Below are positions 9,217-18,324 of a stretch of 64,000 nucleotides of DNA, one piece after another. The notes under the pieces are model-generated. The model was not told the origin of the DNA, searched no databases, and saw nothing but the letters and a program-made list of their open reading frames with translations. Source of the stretch: an uncultured bacterium (GTDB lineage: Bacteria > Planctomycetota > UBA8742 > UBA2392); NCBI GenBank assembly GCA_938014885.1, contig CALLQI010000021.1:1-64000 (forward strand), written 5' to 3'. The position numbers and the translations under genes were made by a program. The first letter of the stretch is position 1. Each line of letters starts with the position of its first letter.

Positions 9217-9304
9217 CAGACGACAGGCAGCAGACGACACACAGCAGGGCTTACGGATACGGTGGTAAAGACAGCGTACAAGACAGAGAAAGCAGGAGTC
9301 AGCA

Positions 9305-9658
9305 ATGAGCATCAACGCCTTCAAAGGGCAGCCGGAAAAGGACCTTCGCGGACAGCTGCAGCAGCTGGCCGACGAAAACTTCAAGGCTCGTTTCACCACC
9401 GAAGCGATGACCCCGACCAAGGGTGCCTCAATCCGGCAGCGTCGCCGCGACGTCGCGCGCATCAACACGGTGCTCGCCGGCCGCAAGGCGCTGGAACGCG
9501 CCAAGGCAGAGCAGGTGAAGGTGGATGAGCGTCTGAAGGCGCTGGGCCCGGCGCACACGGGCACGGACGCGGTGAAGCGCTCGCGTCGCAAGCTGCTTGA
9601 CCGCAAGGCGAAGCTTTCGCGCACGATCCGTGAACTGGGAATCCTGGCCGGCAAGTAG
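9305..9658 (+). CDS. rpmC: 50S ribosomal protein L29, enlarged
   Basis: At 117 residues this is well above the usual 60-70. The L29 core is visible at residues 8-75: L-R-G-Q-L-Q-Q-L-A-D-E-N-F-K-A-R-F and then I-R-Q-R-R-R-D-V-A-R-I-N-T-V-L. A further predicted helical region (K-R-S-R-R-K-L-L-D-R-K) extends the C-terminus. Position between rplP and rpsQ confirms the call. AGCAGGAGTC precedes the ATG. Confidence 0.9.
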   Translation: MSINAFKGQPEKDLRGQLQQLADENFKARFTTEAMTPTKGASIRQRRRDVARINTVLAGRKALERAKAEQVKVDERLKALGPAHTGTDAVKRSRRKLLDRKAKLSRTIRELGILAGK

Positions 9659-9708
9659 TTCGTCTTGCCTGACGCAAACAAAGACATACCTGAAAACAGA
9701 GCCAAAAC

Positions 9709-10050
9709 ATGACCACGACCGCCAAAGCCAGCAACGCCAGTGACACCGCCGCCAAGGGCGAGCGCAACCAGCGCCGTCGCCTGCAGGGCATTGTCACGAG
9801 CAACAAGATGCAAAAGACGATCACCGTGATCTGGGAGCGCCAGGTGCGCCACCCCCGGTTCCAGAAGATCGTGAAGCGTCGTACCAAGCTGCACGCGCAC
9901 GACGAAAAGAATGAAGCCAAGATTGGCGACCTGGTTGAGGTGATGGCAACCCGCCCGCTCAGCAAGACCAAGACCTGGCGGTTGGTGAAGGTGCTGCGCC
10001 GTGCCCACGCGGCCCTGGACGCAGCCAGCCTGGAAGCGCCGAAGGTCTAG
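9709..10050 (+). CDS. rpsQ: 30S ribosomal protein S17
   Basis: A 113-residue S17 (family about 85) with about 17 extra N-terminal residues rich in T, A and S. The core shows [18 protein letters not shown] and a K-L-H-A-H-D-E-K-N strand followed by [18 protein letters not shown]17 binds helices 7 and 11 of 16S rRNA. Gene order rpmC-rpsQ-rplN is standard. Confidence 0.95.
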   Translation: MTTTAKASNASDTAAKGERNQRRRLQGIVTSNKMQKTITVIWERQVRHPRFQKIVKRRTKLHAHDEKNEAKIGDLVEVMATRPLSKTKTWRLVKVLRRAHAALDAASLEAPKV

Positions 10051-10127
10051 CACGCCGGGCCGGAATCGGCAGCGGAAACTTGAAGCAGTACTTGACGCAA
10101 CAGCAGAACTAGAAGCGAAAGACAGCC

Positions 10128-10520
10128 ATGATCCAGGAACAGACAGTCGTTGATTGCGCGGACAACACCGGTGCGCGTGAAATCATCTGCATCAAGGTGC
10201 TGGGCAACAGCGGCCGGCGCTATGCGACGGTGGGGGACGTGTTTGTCGGCGTCATCAAGTCGGCCACCCCGACCTGCGAGCTGTTCAAGAAGGTGACCAA
10301 GAAGGACAAGAAGAAGCGCGTCGTGCGCTGCGTGATCGTGCGCGTTCGCCGCGCCGTCCGCCGCGACGACGGCAGCTATGTCCGCTTTGACCGCAACGCG
10401 GCCGTGATCGTGGACAAAGACGGCAACCCGGTCGGCACCCGCATCTTCGGCGCCGTCGCCCGCGAGCTGCGCGCCAAGAAGTTCATGAAGATCGTGAGCC
10501 TGGCCAACGAAGTGGTCTAG
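10128..10520 (+). CDS. rplN: 50S ribosomal protein L14
   Basis: M-I-Q-E-Q-T, then A-D-N-T-G-A-R-E-I and V-I-V-R-V-R-R, are L14 hallmarks. At 130 residues it is about 8 longer than usual, with extra Lys-rich residues near position 55 (V-T-K-K-D-K-K-K-R). L14 lies at the subunit interface (bridges B5 and B8). Confidence 0.96.
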   Translation: MIQEQTVVDCADNTGAREIICIKVLGNSGRRYATVGDVFVGVIKSATPTCELFKKVTKKDKKKRVVRCVIVRVRRAVRRDDGSYVRFDRNAAVIVDKDGNPVGTRIFGAVARELRAKKFMKIVSLANEVV

Positions 10521-10589
10521 GAAGCGCGGTGCAGCACCGGAACCAGTGAAAGTACCTGACAGCATAAGACAGTACCAAAGGAAGCAGCC

Positions 10590-10922
10590 ATGCACGTGAA
10601 AGTCGGAGACCTCGTCCAGATCATCAAGGGCAAAGATCGCCCCCAGACTGCCGACGAGCGCAGCAAGCCCAGCGGGAAAGTCCTTCGCGTTGATCGCGAG
10701 CGCAAGCGCGTGATCATCGAAGGCCGCAACATGGTGTGGAAGCACCTGCGCAAGTCGGAACAGAACCCGCAGGGCGGCCGCGTGCAGCGCGAAGCGCCGG
10801 TGCCTGTATCGAACGTGATGCTGTGGAATGAGACCGCGTCGAAGGCTGAGCGCGTGCACTTCAAGCGCAAGGACGGCAAGAAGGTGCGCTACTTCAAGAG
10901 CAACAACGCGCAGCTCGACTAA
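10590..10922 (+). CDS. rplX: 50S ribosomal protein L24
   Basis: The 110-residue protein opens with a KOW motif (V-G-D-L-V-Q-I-I-K-G-K-D) and continues G-K-V-L-R-V-D and V-I-I-E-G-R-N-M-V-W-K-H. L24 is an early assembly initiator of the 50S subunit. AAAGGAAG precedes the ATG. Confidence 0.95.
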   Translation: MHVKVGDLVQIIKGKDRPQTADERSKPSGKVLRVDRERKRVIIEGRNMVWKHLRKSEQNPQGGRVQREAPVPVSNVMLWNETASKAERVHFKRKDGKKVRYFKSNNAQLD

Positions 10923-11004
10923 GCGGCAGCAGCAGGCAGGCAAAGCAGGCAAGAGCAAGTAGAGCAAGCAAGTAAAGCCAGCAAGTCAAGCCAGCAAGTC
11001 AAGG

Positions 11005-11745
11005 ATGAACGACATGGCCAAAGACAACAACGACGCGCCGAAGGCTGAAAAGCCCGCCAACAAGGCGGAAAAGCAGGCGGCGTCCGCAGAAGCCAAGGCA
11101 GCCAAGAAGGCTGACAAGCAGGCCGCCTCGGGCGCCAGCGGCGGCAACCCCGCCAAGCCGACCAAGACGCCGCGCCTGAAGACGAAGTACCAGGCGGAAG
11201 TGGTGCCGATGCTGCGTGAAAAGTTCGGCATCGACAACCCGATGGCCGTGCCGCGCCTGAAGAAGATCACGCTGAACATGGGCTTCGGACAGGCCAGCAA
11301 GAACAAGGGCCTTGCGGAAGCGCTGACCAGCGACCTGTCGTTGATCGCGGGCCAGAAGGCAATGATCACCCGCGCCAAGATCGCAGCCGCGACCTGGAAG
11401 CTGCGCGAAGGCGATACCGTCGGCGCCAAGGTAACGCTGCGCGGCGACCGCATGTGGCTGTTCCTGGAAAAGCTGATCAGCGTGGCTGTGCCGCGCATCC
11501 GCGACTTCCAGGGCCTGAACCCGCGCGGCTTTGACCGCCGCGGCAACTACAGCATGGGTTTGACTGAACAGACGATTTTCCCTGATGTTGACCTCGACAA
11601 GGTGAAGGAAGTCCAGGGCATGGACATCGCATTCACCATCTCGGGCGGCAACGACGACCACTCGCGTGAACTGCTGCTGGGCCTGGGCGTGCCGCTCAAG
11701 CGCACCGGCGGCAAGGGTCGCAAGGGCGAAGACCAGGCGGCGTAA
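11005..11745 (+). CDS. rplE: 50S ribosomal protein L5 with Ala/Lys N-terminal extension
   Basis: The protein has 246 residues against the usual 180. Residues 1-50 are a low-complexity A/K/E stretch (K-A-E-K-Q-A-A-S-A-E-A-K-A-A-K-K); ATG at 11005 or 11014 could each start it. The L5 core follows: K-Y-Q-A-E-V-V-P-M-L, K-I-T-L-N-M-G-F-G, L-I-A-G-Q-K-A, G-V-K-style beta segments and R-I-R-D-F-Q-G-L. L5 binds 5S rRNA and the P-site tRNA elbow. The preceding gap is itself a run of AGCAAG/AGGCAAG repeats (about 10928-11000). Confidence 0.94.
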   Translation: MNDMAKDNNDAPKAEKPANKAEKQAASAEAKAAKKADKQAASGASGGNPAKPTKTPRLKTKYQAEVVPMLREKFGIDNPMAVPRLKKITLNMGFGQASKNKGLAEALTSDLSLIAGQKAMITRAKIAAATWKLREGDTVGAKVTLRGDRMWLFLEKLISVAVPRIRDFQGLNPRGFDRRGNYSMGLTEQTIFPDVDLDKVKEVQGMDIAFTISGGNDDHSRELLLGLGVPLKRTGGKGRKGEDQAA

Positions 11746-11793
11746 ACCAAGTGAACTTGACGCGGCCAAGGCCGCATTAGCCAGGAGAACGCA

Positions 11794-11979
11794 GTGTCCA
11801 GAACTTGCCTTGTGGAAAAATCGAAGCGCCCGCCGAAGTTCTCGACGCGGCACCGTAACCGCTGCCAGCTTTGTGGCCGTCCGCGCGCGGTGTACCGGAA
11901 GCTTCAAGTATGCCGTTGCTGCCTGCGTGAGCTGGCGCACAAGGGCGAAATCCCGGGCATGCGCAAGGCCAGCTGGTAG
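11794..11979 (+). CDS. rpsN: 30S ribosomal protein S14, zinc-binding form
   Basis: Sixty-one residues from a GTG start, with CCAGGAGAACGCA upstream. Cys24-x2-Cys27 and Cys40-x2-Cys43 form the zinc ribbon of the short S14 class; the end G-M-R-K-A-S-W is typical. S14 is a late head-assembly protein. A zinc-free paralogue was not seen in the window. Confidence 0.96.
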   Translation: MSRTCLVEKSKRPPKFSTRHRNRCQLCGRPRAVYRKLQVCRCCLRELAHKGEIPGMRKASW

Positions 11980-12125
11980 GCGAGTGTGGCAGGCTCGCAC
12001 CGTTTCGGGGCGTGAGATGCGCCTCGGGCAGGGCAGGGCAGGATTGGATAAGGCAGTTCAGGCAGATCAAAAGTAGGGCGCGGGGAAAGTCCCCACGCCA
12101 AGACGTTCAACCGGAGTGTCGCCAG

Positions 12126-12524
12126 ATGTCAATAAACGACCCGATCTCGGACATGCTGACGCGGATTCGCAACGCGAACCGTAATGGCGCGTCAGAAGTC
12201 AGCATGCCGTACTCGAAGCTGAAGGAACAACTGGGCCACGTGCTCAAGCGCGAAGGCTTCCTGAACGGCGTGCGCACCAGCGGCGAAGGCGTCGGCAAGG
12301 CGCTTACGCTTGAGCTGCGCTACGGCCCCGACGGCCAGACCGTGATCCAGAAGATCGATCGCGTCAGCACGCCGGGCCGCCGGGTGTATTCCACGGTTGA
12401 GGAAATCCCGCGCGTGCAGGGCGGGATGGGCATCTGCATCCTCTCAACCAGCAAGGGCGTGCTCAGCGACCGCGAATGCCGCAAGCAGCGCGTCGGTGGC
12501 GAACTGCTGTGCAAGGTCGGCTAA
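12126..12524 (+). CDS. rpsH: 30S ribosomal protein S8
   Basis: ATG at 12126 (GGAGTG upstream) gives 132 residues starting M-S-I-N-D-P-I-S-D-M-L-T-R-I-R-N-A. The C-terminal signature G-I-C-I-L-S-T-S-K-G-V-L-S-D-R-E and G-G-E-L-L-C-K-V are present. S8 organises the central domain of 16S rRNA. In E. coli it represses the spc operon, but no such site was identified here. Confidence 0.96.
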   Translation: MSINDPISDMLTRIRNANRNGASEVSMPYSKLKEQLGHVLKREGFLNGVRTSGEGVGKALTLELRYGPDGQTVIQKIDRVSTPGRRVYSTVEEIPRVQGGMGICILSTSKGVLSDRECRKQRVGGELLCKVG

Positions 12525-12590
12525 AGCGAAGTCGGTAACGAACCAGTTTACATGCCCGTCAGTTCGGGCCTGACAGAATCGGAACAAGCC

Positions 12591-13139
12591 ATGTCGCGTA
12601 TCGGAAGACAACCACTGACCATCCCCGCCGGCGTGAAGGTGAACGTCGCGGGGGCTAACGTCACCGTGGAAGGCCCCAAGGGCAAGCTGGCGATGACACT
12701 GAACCCGCTGGTCTCGATCAAGGTCGAAGGCAGCGAGATTGCCGTGTCGCGCAAGAATGAATCCAAGCCCGCCAAGGCCATGCACGGCACCACCCGCGCG
12801 CTGATCGCCAACATGTTTGAAGGCGTCACCAAGGGTTACCAGAAGAACCTCGACATCGTCGGTGTGGGTTGGCAGGGACGCATCCAGGGCCGCAAGATGG
12901 TGTTGCAGCTCGGCTTTTGCCATACGGTGGACTTTGACCTGCCGGAAGGCATCAACGCCGCCATCCCCAACCCGCAGCGCATTGAAGTCACCGGTATCGA
13001 CAAACAGAAGGTCGGCCAGTTTGCGGCCGAAGTGCGCGCCTCACGCAAGCCGGAGCCTTACAAGGGCAAGGGCGTGCGTTACGAAGGCGAGCGCATCATC
13101 CGCAAGGCTGGCAAGTCGTTCGTCGGCGGTGGCAAGTAA
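12591..13139 (+). CDS. rplF: 50S ribosomal protein L6
   Basis: ATG at 12591 gives the conserved start M-S-R-I-G-R-Q-P-L-T-I-P (182 residues). The two L6 repeats and the C-terminal signature P-E-P-Y-K-G-K-G-V-R-Y are visible. L6 lies near the factor-binding GTPase centre. The frame runs 13 codons further upstream, but those residues are not L6-like. Confidence 0.96.
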   Translation: MSRIGRQPLTIPAGVKVNVAGANVTVEGPKGKLAMTLNPLVSIKVEGSEIAVSRKNESKPAKAMHGTTRALIANMFEGVTKGYQKNLDIVGVGWQGRIQGRKMVLQLGFCHTVDFDLPEGINAAIPNPQRIEVTGIDKQKVGQFAAEVRASRKPEPYKGKGVRYEGERIIRKAGKSFVGGGK

Positions 13140-13215
13140 GTAGCCGGCATACAGGTTTGGATTCGACAAGCGTTTTGACCAGGCAGGCAGGGACAGCGAA
13201 GGCAAGGACAGCGAA

Positions 13216-13578
13216 ATGAAACTTCACAAGGTCAGGGCCAACCAGCGTCGTCGTCGCGCCCTCAGCAACCGCAACCGCCAGCGCGCGTCGGGCACCCGCC
13301 CGCGTCTGTCGGTGCACCGCAGCCTCAAGCACATCACGGCGCAGATCATCGACGACCACGCCCAAAGCACGCTGGCTTTTGCCAGCACCGTGGGCAAGAA
13401 GGCCGAAATCAAGGCCGGTGGCAGCGTCGCGGGCGCCAAGGCAGTCGGCAAGAAAATCGCCGAGCTGGCACTGGCCAAGGGCATCAAGCAGGTCGCCTTT
13501 GACCGCGGCTCGTTCCGGTATCACGGCCGCATCAAGGCTTTGGCGGACGCGGCCCGTGAGGCCGGACTCGAATTCTAG
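13216..13578 (+). CDS. rplR: 50S ribosomal protein L18
   Basis: The 120-residue protein has an Arg-rich N-terminus ([12 protein letters not shown]) and the L18 pattern [33 protein letters not shown] at the end. L18 binds 5S rRNA together with L5. Confidence 0.96.
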   Translation: MKLHKVRANQRRRRALSNRNRQRASGTRPRLSVHRSLKHITAQIIDDHAQSTLAFASTVGKKAEIKAGGSVAGAKAVGKKIAELALAKGIKQVAFDRGSFRYHGRIKALADAAREAGLEF

Positions 13579-13629
13579 GCAAACACCCGGCACCCCACGG
13601 GGCGCCATGCAAAGGCAAAGGCAGACGTC

Positions 13630-14334
13630 ATGGGAACACGAGTATCGGCTAAGGATCTGGAACTGGGCGAAGAGAAGGTCGTTCGCGTCAACCGCACGGC
13701 AGCCGTCGTGAAGGGTGGACGCCGCTTCAGCTTCTCGGCGGTGATCATCATCGGTGATCGCCGTGGCGTCGTCGGCATCGGCCAGGGCAAGGCCCGCGAA
13801 GTGCCCATCTGCATCGAAAAGGCCGTTCGCGACGCGCGCAAGAAGCTGGTGCGCTACCCGCTGCGCGGCGACACCATCCCGCACGCGGTGTGGGGCAAGT
13901 TCCGCAGCAGCCGCGTGCTGCTGCGCCCGGCAGCACCCGGTACCGGCATCAAGGCGGGTGCGACCGTGCGTGCCGTGGTGGAAGAGCTTGGCATCCGCAA
14001 CATCCTGACCAAGGTGTTCGGCAGCCGCAACCCGATCAACGTGGTGAAGGCGTGCTTTGACGGCCTTGACCAGCTGCGCACCAAGAAGGAAACCTTTGAA
14101 CTGCGCGGGCTGCCCGTGCACCCTGACCGCGAAGGCCCGAAGCTTGAGCCCGTGGGCCACGACGACGAATCGCGCGGCAAGCGCGACGGCCGTGGTCGCG
14201 GCAAGCCCGGCGACCGTGGCGGACCGCGTGGCGGCCGTGGCGGACGTCGCGGACGGGACCGTGAAGAAGGCGGCGAAAGCGCAGCCGAAGCCCCGTCAGC
14301 GGAAGCCACACCGGAAGCCGGCGCCGAAGGCTAA
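13630..14334 (+). CDS. rpsE: 30S ribosomal protein S5 with RGG-rich tail
   Basis: The 234-residue protein has the S5 N-terminal dsRBD-like domain (V-K-G-G-R-R-F-S-F-S and G-I-G-Q-G-K-A-R-E-V) and the C-terminal domain (P-A-A-P-G-T-G-I-K-A-G). Normal S5 ends near residue 165. Here about 60 further residues follow: first a Gly/Arg segment with R-G-G and G-R-G-G-R repeats, then an acidic E/A-rich end. S5 acts in the decoding region. Such RGG tails often bind RNA, but that role is inference. rpmD (L30), usually next, is absent. Confidence 0.95.
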   Translation: MGTRVSAKDLELGEEKVVRVNRTAAVVKGGRRFSFSAVIIIGDRRGVVGIGQGKAREVPICIEKAVRDARKKLVRYPLRGDTIPHAVWGKFRSSRVLLRPAAPGTGIKAGATVRAVVEELGIRNILTKVFGSRNPINVVKACFDGLDQLRTKKETFELRGLPVHPDREGPKLEPVGHDDESRGKRDGRGRGKPGDRGGPRGGRGGRRGRDREEGGESAAEAPSAEATPEAGAEG

Positions 14335-14454
14335 GACTAACGCGAAGGCCAACGCCGAAAGACTTTTCCATAGCGCCGGGTGCGATGCACCAGGCCAAAC
14401 CAGCCCAAGGGCGAGTAACCCGCAAACGGCGGGAAGCGAACGAAGGAGCAGCAG

Positions 14455-15012
14455 ATGGACCTCACGACTCTCAAGGGCAAGCCCCGCACCCGCAAGGTGC
14501 CGATGGTCCGCAAGGGCCGCGGCCCGGGCAGCGGTAAGGGCCGCACGGCCGGCCGCGGCGGCAAGGGTGCTTCAGCCCGTACCGGTTTTGCGCACAAGTG
14601 GTACTTCGAAGGCGGCCAGATGCCGCTGGTTCGTCGTTTGCCCAAGGTCGGCTTCAATAACACGATCTTCCGCAAGGACATTGTGTCGCTGAACGTCCGT
14701 TCGCTGAATGACTTTGCCGACGGCAGCACCGTGGGCCCCGACGAGTTCCTGAAGGCCGGCCTGATCAACCGCGTCAAGGACGGCGTGAAGGTCCTGGGCG
14801 ACGGCGAACTTTCCAAGAAACTTACCGTGCGCGCCCATCGTTTCAGCAAGTCAGCACGTGAAAAGATTGAGGCCAAGGGCGGCAAGTGCGAGCAGATCAC
14901 CGAAAAGGCGATCTCGCGCAAGGCGGAAGCTGCCAAGGCAGCGCCTGCAAAGGCCCCGGCGAAAGCCCCGGCCAAGGCAGCGGCCAAGTCACCCAAGGCA
15001 CCGAAGAAGTAG
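14455..15012 (+). CDS. rplO: 50S ribosomal protein L15 with Ala/Lys/Pro tail
   Basis: L15 features include R-K-G-R-G-P-G-S-G-K-G-R-T-A-G-R-G, then F-E-G-G-Q-M-P-L-V-R-R-L-P-K and G-F-N-N. The 185 residues exceed the usual 145-150: the final 40 or so are a K-A-P-A-K-A-P-style tail like those of L22 and L5. GAAGGAGCAGCAG precedes the ATG. L15 is a late 50S assembly protein. Confidence 0.95.
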   Translation: MDLTTLKGKPRTRKVPMVRKGRGPGSGKGRTAGRGGKGASARTGFAHKWYFEGGQMPLVRRLPKVGFNNTIFRKDIVSLNVRSLNDFADGSTVGPDEFLKAGLINRVKDGVKVLGDGELSKKLTVRAHRFSKSAREKIEAKGGKCEQITEKAISRKAEAAKAAPAKAPAKAPAKAAAKSPKAPKK

Positions 15013-15158
15013 CGGTGGCTGGTCGCGGTGTTTGGTCACCGGCACAAGTGTCGTGGCCTTGCACAGGCGGGATGATCCGGGCACAAGTGACAGTTCGTGT
15101 TTGACTGAATTGCATTGACTCATTGGCTGTTCACCAGACGCTTCAACCAGAGGCATCA

Positions 15159-16580
15159 ATGTCGCAAGCTGCAGGGCCGTCCGAGATGTTCCTGAACCTC
15201 TTCCGCGTGCCGGAATTGCGGAAGAAAGCCCTGTTCACCCTGCTGATCCTGGCGGTGTACCGGCTCGGCGCCACCATCCCCGTTCCGGGCATCGACAACC
15301 TTGAGTTCGCCAAGAGCTTCGAGGAACAGATCAACGACAGCTGGGTCTACGGCTTCCTCGGCATCTACAACGCGCTTTCCGCCGGCGGCCTGACCGACTT
15401 CACCATCTTCAGCCTCGGCATCATGCCCTACATCAGCGCCGAGATTATCTTCCAGCTGCTCACCAAGGTCGTACCCAAGCTTGAGGCCATCCAGAAGGAA
15501 GGCCAAAGCGGCCAGCGCAAGATCCGCATGTACGCGCGTATCTGCACCATCCCGATCTGCCTGGTGCAGAGCTTCTTCACAATCAAGCTGCTGACCAGCC
15601 AGGCCAACCTGGCGGCCGCGATCGCGTGGGATACCACGACTTTCACGGCACTGGCCATCCTTACCATGACCGCGGGTACCTACCTGCTGATCTGGCTCGG
15701 CGACCAGATCACCGAGCGCGGCATCGGCAACGGCGTCAGCCTGCTGATCATGGCCGGCATCATTGCCGCTGTGCCCAACTCGATGCTCGGCTTCCTGCAG
15801 CCGATGCTGTCCAGCACCGTGGACCCGAGTGTCAGCCTGGACGCTTTCCTCAGCTTGATCACGCTGCTGGTGATGTTCGTGGCGATCACCGCAGGCATCG
15901 TGCTGATCACGCTGGGCCGCCGCGAAATCGTGATCCAGCACGCCAAGCACGTCCGCGGCGCCAAGGTGGTCGGCGGCCAGCGCCAGACCTTCCCGCTGCG
16001 CGTGGACCAGGCCGGCGTGATCCCGATTATCTTTGCCAGCGCGCTGCTTACGCTGCCGCAGATCCTGTTCGGCAGCATCCAGGGCCAGGTTGATACCAGC
16101 GGCTTCTGGGGTTCACTGCTGGCGGACTTGAACTCGACGTTCTCAAGCTACGGCTTCGTCTGGACCGCCGGCTACTGCGCGATGATCTTCTTCTTCACCT
16201 ACTTCTGGGTGCAGCTGCAGTTCAACCCGATTGAGCTGGCCAAGAACTTCAAAGAGTGGGGTGCCTTCATCCCGGGTGTCAGGCCGGGCAAAGACACCGT
16301 CACGTACCTGTCGCAGATTCTGCGGCGCATGACGCTGGCCGGTGCCACGTTCCTGTGCCTTGTGGCCGTCGTGCCCAACATGCTGCCTGAGGCGATGACA
16401 TTCGTGTTTGGCGAGTCCGAATCGCTGAACGCGAACCGGCTGTTCTTCCGCGTCATGGGCGGCACGGGCCTTTTGATTGTGGTGCACGTGGCCCTGGACC
16501 TGGTGCAGAAGGTGGAAGTCGCGCTGATCCAGCGCAACTACGACGCCTACACCGGGCTGGTAGGCCAGCGCAAGCGATAG
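15159..16580 (+). CDS. secY: Protein translocase subunit SecY
   Basis: SecY is the channel of the Sec translocon in the cytoplasmic membrane. ATG at 15159 (AGAGG upstream) gives 473 residues; a TTG 12 codons earlier is less likely. About ten hydrophobic segments are present, with the plug/TM2 region S-A-G-G-L-T-D-F-T-I-F-S-L-G-I-M-P-Y-I-S and the cytoplasmic loop G-F-I-P-G-V-R-P-G-like G-A-F-I-P-G-V-R-P-G-K-D-T. It follows rplO as in most bacteria. secE and secG are not in the window. Confidence 0.97.
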   Translation: MSQAAGPSEMFLNLFRVPELRKKALFTLLILAVYRLGATIPVPGIDNLEFAKSFEEQINDSWVYGFLGIYNALSAGGLTDFTIFSLGIMPYISAEIIFQLLTKVVPKLEAIQKEGQSGQRKIRMYARICTIPICLVQSFFTIKLLTSQANLAAAIAWDTTTFTALAILTMTAGTYLLIWLGDQITERGIGNGVSLLIMAGIIAAVPNSMLGFLQPMLSSTVDPSVSLDAFLSLITLLVMFVAITAGIVLITLGRREIVIQHAKHVRGAKVVGGQRQTFPLRVDQAGVIPIIFASALLTLPQILFGSIQGQVDTSGFWGSLLADLNSTFSSYGFVWTAGYCAMIFFFTYFWVQLQFNPIELAKNFKEWGAFIPGVRPGKDTVTYLSQILRRMTLAGATFLCLVAVVPNMLPEAMTFVFGESESLNANRLFFRVMGGTGLLIVVHVALDLVQKVEVALIQRNYDAYTGLVGQRKR

Positions 16581-16603
16581 ACTCGACTTGATTCCTTCCA
16601 ACG

Positions 16604-16627
16604 GGGCGCGGCTAAGTCGCGCCCTTT
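16604..16627 (+). terminator. Intrinsic terminator after secY
   Basis: GGGCGCG (16604-16610) pairs with CGCGCCC (16618-16624) around a 7 nt loop, followed by TTT. It lies 24 nt past the secY stop and 20 nt before adk, so adk may be partly uncoupled from secY. Confidence 0.6.
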
Positions 16628-16646
16628 CCTATGCAGGGGCAAAGCC

Positions 16647-17858
16647 ATGGCAAAACGCAAACCAGCAAAGAAGGCAGCACCGAAGAAGGCTGTGAAGAAG
16701 AAGGTCGCAAAGAAGGTCGCGAAGAAGGTTGCAAAGAAGCCCGCGAAAAAGACCGCTAAGAAGCCCGCGAAGAAGCCTGTCGCCAAGAAGCCCGCGAAGA
16801 AGACAGTCGCGAAGAAGACTGTGAAGAAGCCGGTGAAGAAGGTCGCCAAAAAGCCGGCCGCGAAAAAGGCTGTCGCGAAAAAGCCTGTTGCCAAGAAGCC
16901 TGTCGCCAAAAAGCCGGCCGCAAAAAAAGCCGGCAAGGCCGTCAAACCGGTTAAGCCAGTCAAGCCGACGGGCAAGACGGTTCGTCTGCGCCGCCCCGCG
17001 CCGCGCAAGCAAAAGCCCGCCGCCGTCGATGTTGCCGGCATCCCCGGCCTGCAGCGTGTGGCCGCCGTCGAAGCCGTCGAAAAGGCCAAGAAGGAAGACG
17101 ACCTGCGCTTCATCCATGACGAGTTTGACGACGACGAATTCGCCGACGCGTCCGAGACGGGCACATATCGCCGCCCGATCTTCGTGTTCCTTGGGCCGCC
17201 GGGCGTGGGTAAGGGCACCCAGGCCGCGATGCTGGCCAATGAGCTGCGCCTGCCGCACATCAGCACCGGCGACCTGTTCCGCGATCATCTCAAGCGCGGC
17301 ACGGAGCTTGGCAACAAGGCCAAAGAGTTCATGAACGCCGGCAAGCTCGTGCCCGATGAACTGGTCGTTGAGCTGGTTAAGGACCGCATCGCCGCGCCGG
17401 ATTGCAACGGCGGCTTTATCCTCGATGGCTTCCCGCGCACGATTGAGCAAGACCGCGCGCTGGCCGCGGGCCTGGCCGCAATGGGCGAGCACGTGACGGC
17501 GGTGATATACTTCGACGCGCCGCGCGAAGTGATCATTGAACGTATCAGTGGCCGGCGCACCTGCCGTGCCTGCGGCGCGATCAGCCACGCGGTGTATTCG
17601 CCGACGCGCACGCCGGGCGTATGCGACGCCTGCGGCGGTGAAACGTACCAGCGCGAAGACGACAGCGGTGAAAAGGTCCGCGCGCGGCTGGAGGTATACG
17701 ACGGCCAGACCGGCCCGCTGGTGCCGCATTACAAGGCACTGAAGCTGCTGCACGAGTTCGACGCCCGGGGCGAAATCGAAGCGATCTACCTGAAGCTGAG
17801 GCAGGCCGTAGGCACGGTGCTGACCAAGGCCGCAGGGAAAGCCGCAGGAGAAGAGTAA
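16647..17858 (+). CDS. adk: Adenylate kinase with long histone-H1-like N-terminal tail
   Basis: Residues from about 175 form an adenylate kinase (ATP + AMP to 2 ADP): P-loop G-P-P-G-V-G-K-G-T-Q at 183-192, S-T-G-D-L-F-R-D, the L-D-G-F-P-R-T AMP site, and a zinc lid with Cys306-x2-Cys309 and Cys326-x2-Cys329. Residues 1-120 are almost only K, A, P and V in repeats such as P-A-K-K and V-A-K-K, like bacterial H1/AlgP-type DNA-binding tails. An acidic linker (D-E-F-D-D-D-E-F) joins the two. No in-frame ATG lies near the kinase start, so the tail appears to be translated. The secY-adk order is normal; map is absent. Confidence 0.9.
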   Translation: MAKRKPAKKAAPKKAVKKKVAKKVAKKVAKKPAKKTAKKPAKKPVAKKPAKKTVAKKTVKKPVKKVAKKPAAKKAVAKKPVAKKPVAKKPAAKKAGKAVKPVKPVKPTGKTVRLRRPAPRKQKPAAVDVAGIPGLQRVAAVEAVEKAKKEDDLRFIHDEFDDDEFADASETGTYRRPIFVFLGPPGVGKGTQAAMLANELRLPHISTGDLFRDHLKRGTELGNKAKEFMNAGKLVPDELVVELVKDRIAAPDCNGGFILDGFPRTIEQDRALAAGLAAMGEHVTAVIYFDAPREVIIERISGRRTCRACGAISHAVYSPTRTPGVCDACGGETYQREDDSGEKVRARLEVYDGQTGPLVPHYKALKLLHEFDARGEIEAIYLKLRQAVGTVLTKAAGKAAGEE

Positions 17859-17869
17859 GCAGACCGTGG

Positions 17870-18066
17870 GTGATCCACGAAACAGCAAACTGCGGTTTGT
17901 CCACTAAGGGCCACTAAGGACCACGAAGAACAACAACAGCGGCTTACTTGAATACCACGGCGGTCACCGGCCGAGCCGCATAACAGGCGGCAGCCAGAGG
18001 GAAGTTGCATCGCAGTTGCCGTTCTTGGTGGTCCTTCGTGACCCTTCGTGGATCCAAGCCGTTGCG
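17870..18066. repeat. Intergenic repeat mosaic B
   Basis: Between adk and infA no gene is visible in 17859-18324. The stretch begins gatccacgaaacagcaaactgc, continues ccactaagggccactaagg and accacgaagaac, and closes with the reverse-strand form ttcttggtggtccttcgtg and ccttcgtggatccaagccg. The two halves are roughly inverted copies of the CACGAAG module found in mosaics A, C, D and E. Confidence 0.65.
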
Positions 18067-18135
18067 GTTGCTTTACCCGGGAACACGGGGGATTGCCCCC
18101 GGCAAGTGAAAAGCGGTGAATTTTTGACCGCGTGC

Positions 18136-18164
18136 TTGCAAGTGGTGGGGGGCGATGCTACTGT
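18136..18164 (+). promoter_or_regulatory. Promoter of infA-rpmJ-rpsM-rpsK-rpoA block
   Basis: TTGCAA (18136-18141), a 17 nt spacer and TACTGT (18159-18164) lie upstream of infA. Transcription would start near 18171, leaving a leader of about 155 nt. The repeat mosaic just upstream separates this unit from adk. Confidence 0.5.
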
Positions 18165-18324
18165 GCCGCGCCCTTCAGCCGGGGAGGTGCTTTGCTTGCC
18201 GCAGTCAACGGCGCAAAGTGTGCAGCTACAGTGGTTTGCGACAAGGCTGGTGGTGTTGGTCGCGGGTGTGAATCGCGGGAATGTGTTGCGGCGGCAAGAC
18301 CGCCGGTTGGAAGTGCGGAGGAGT

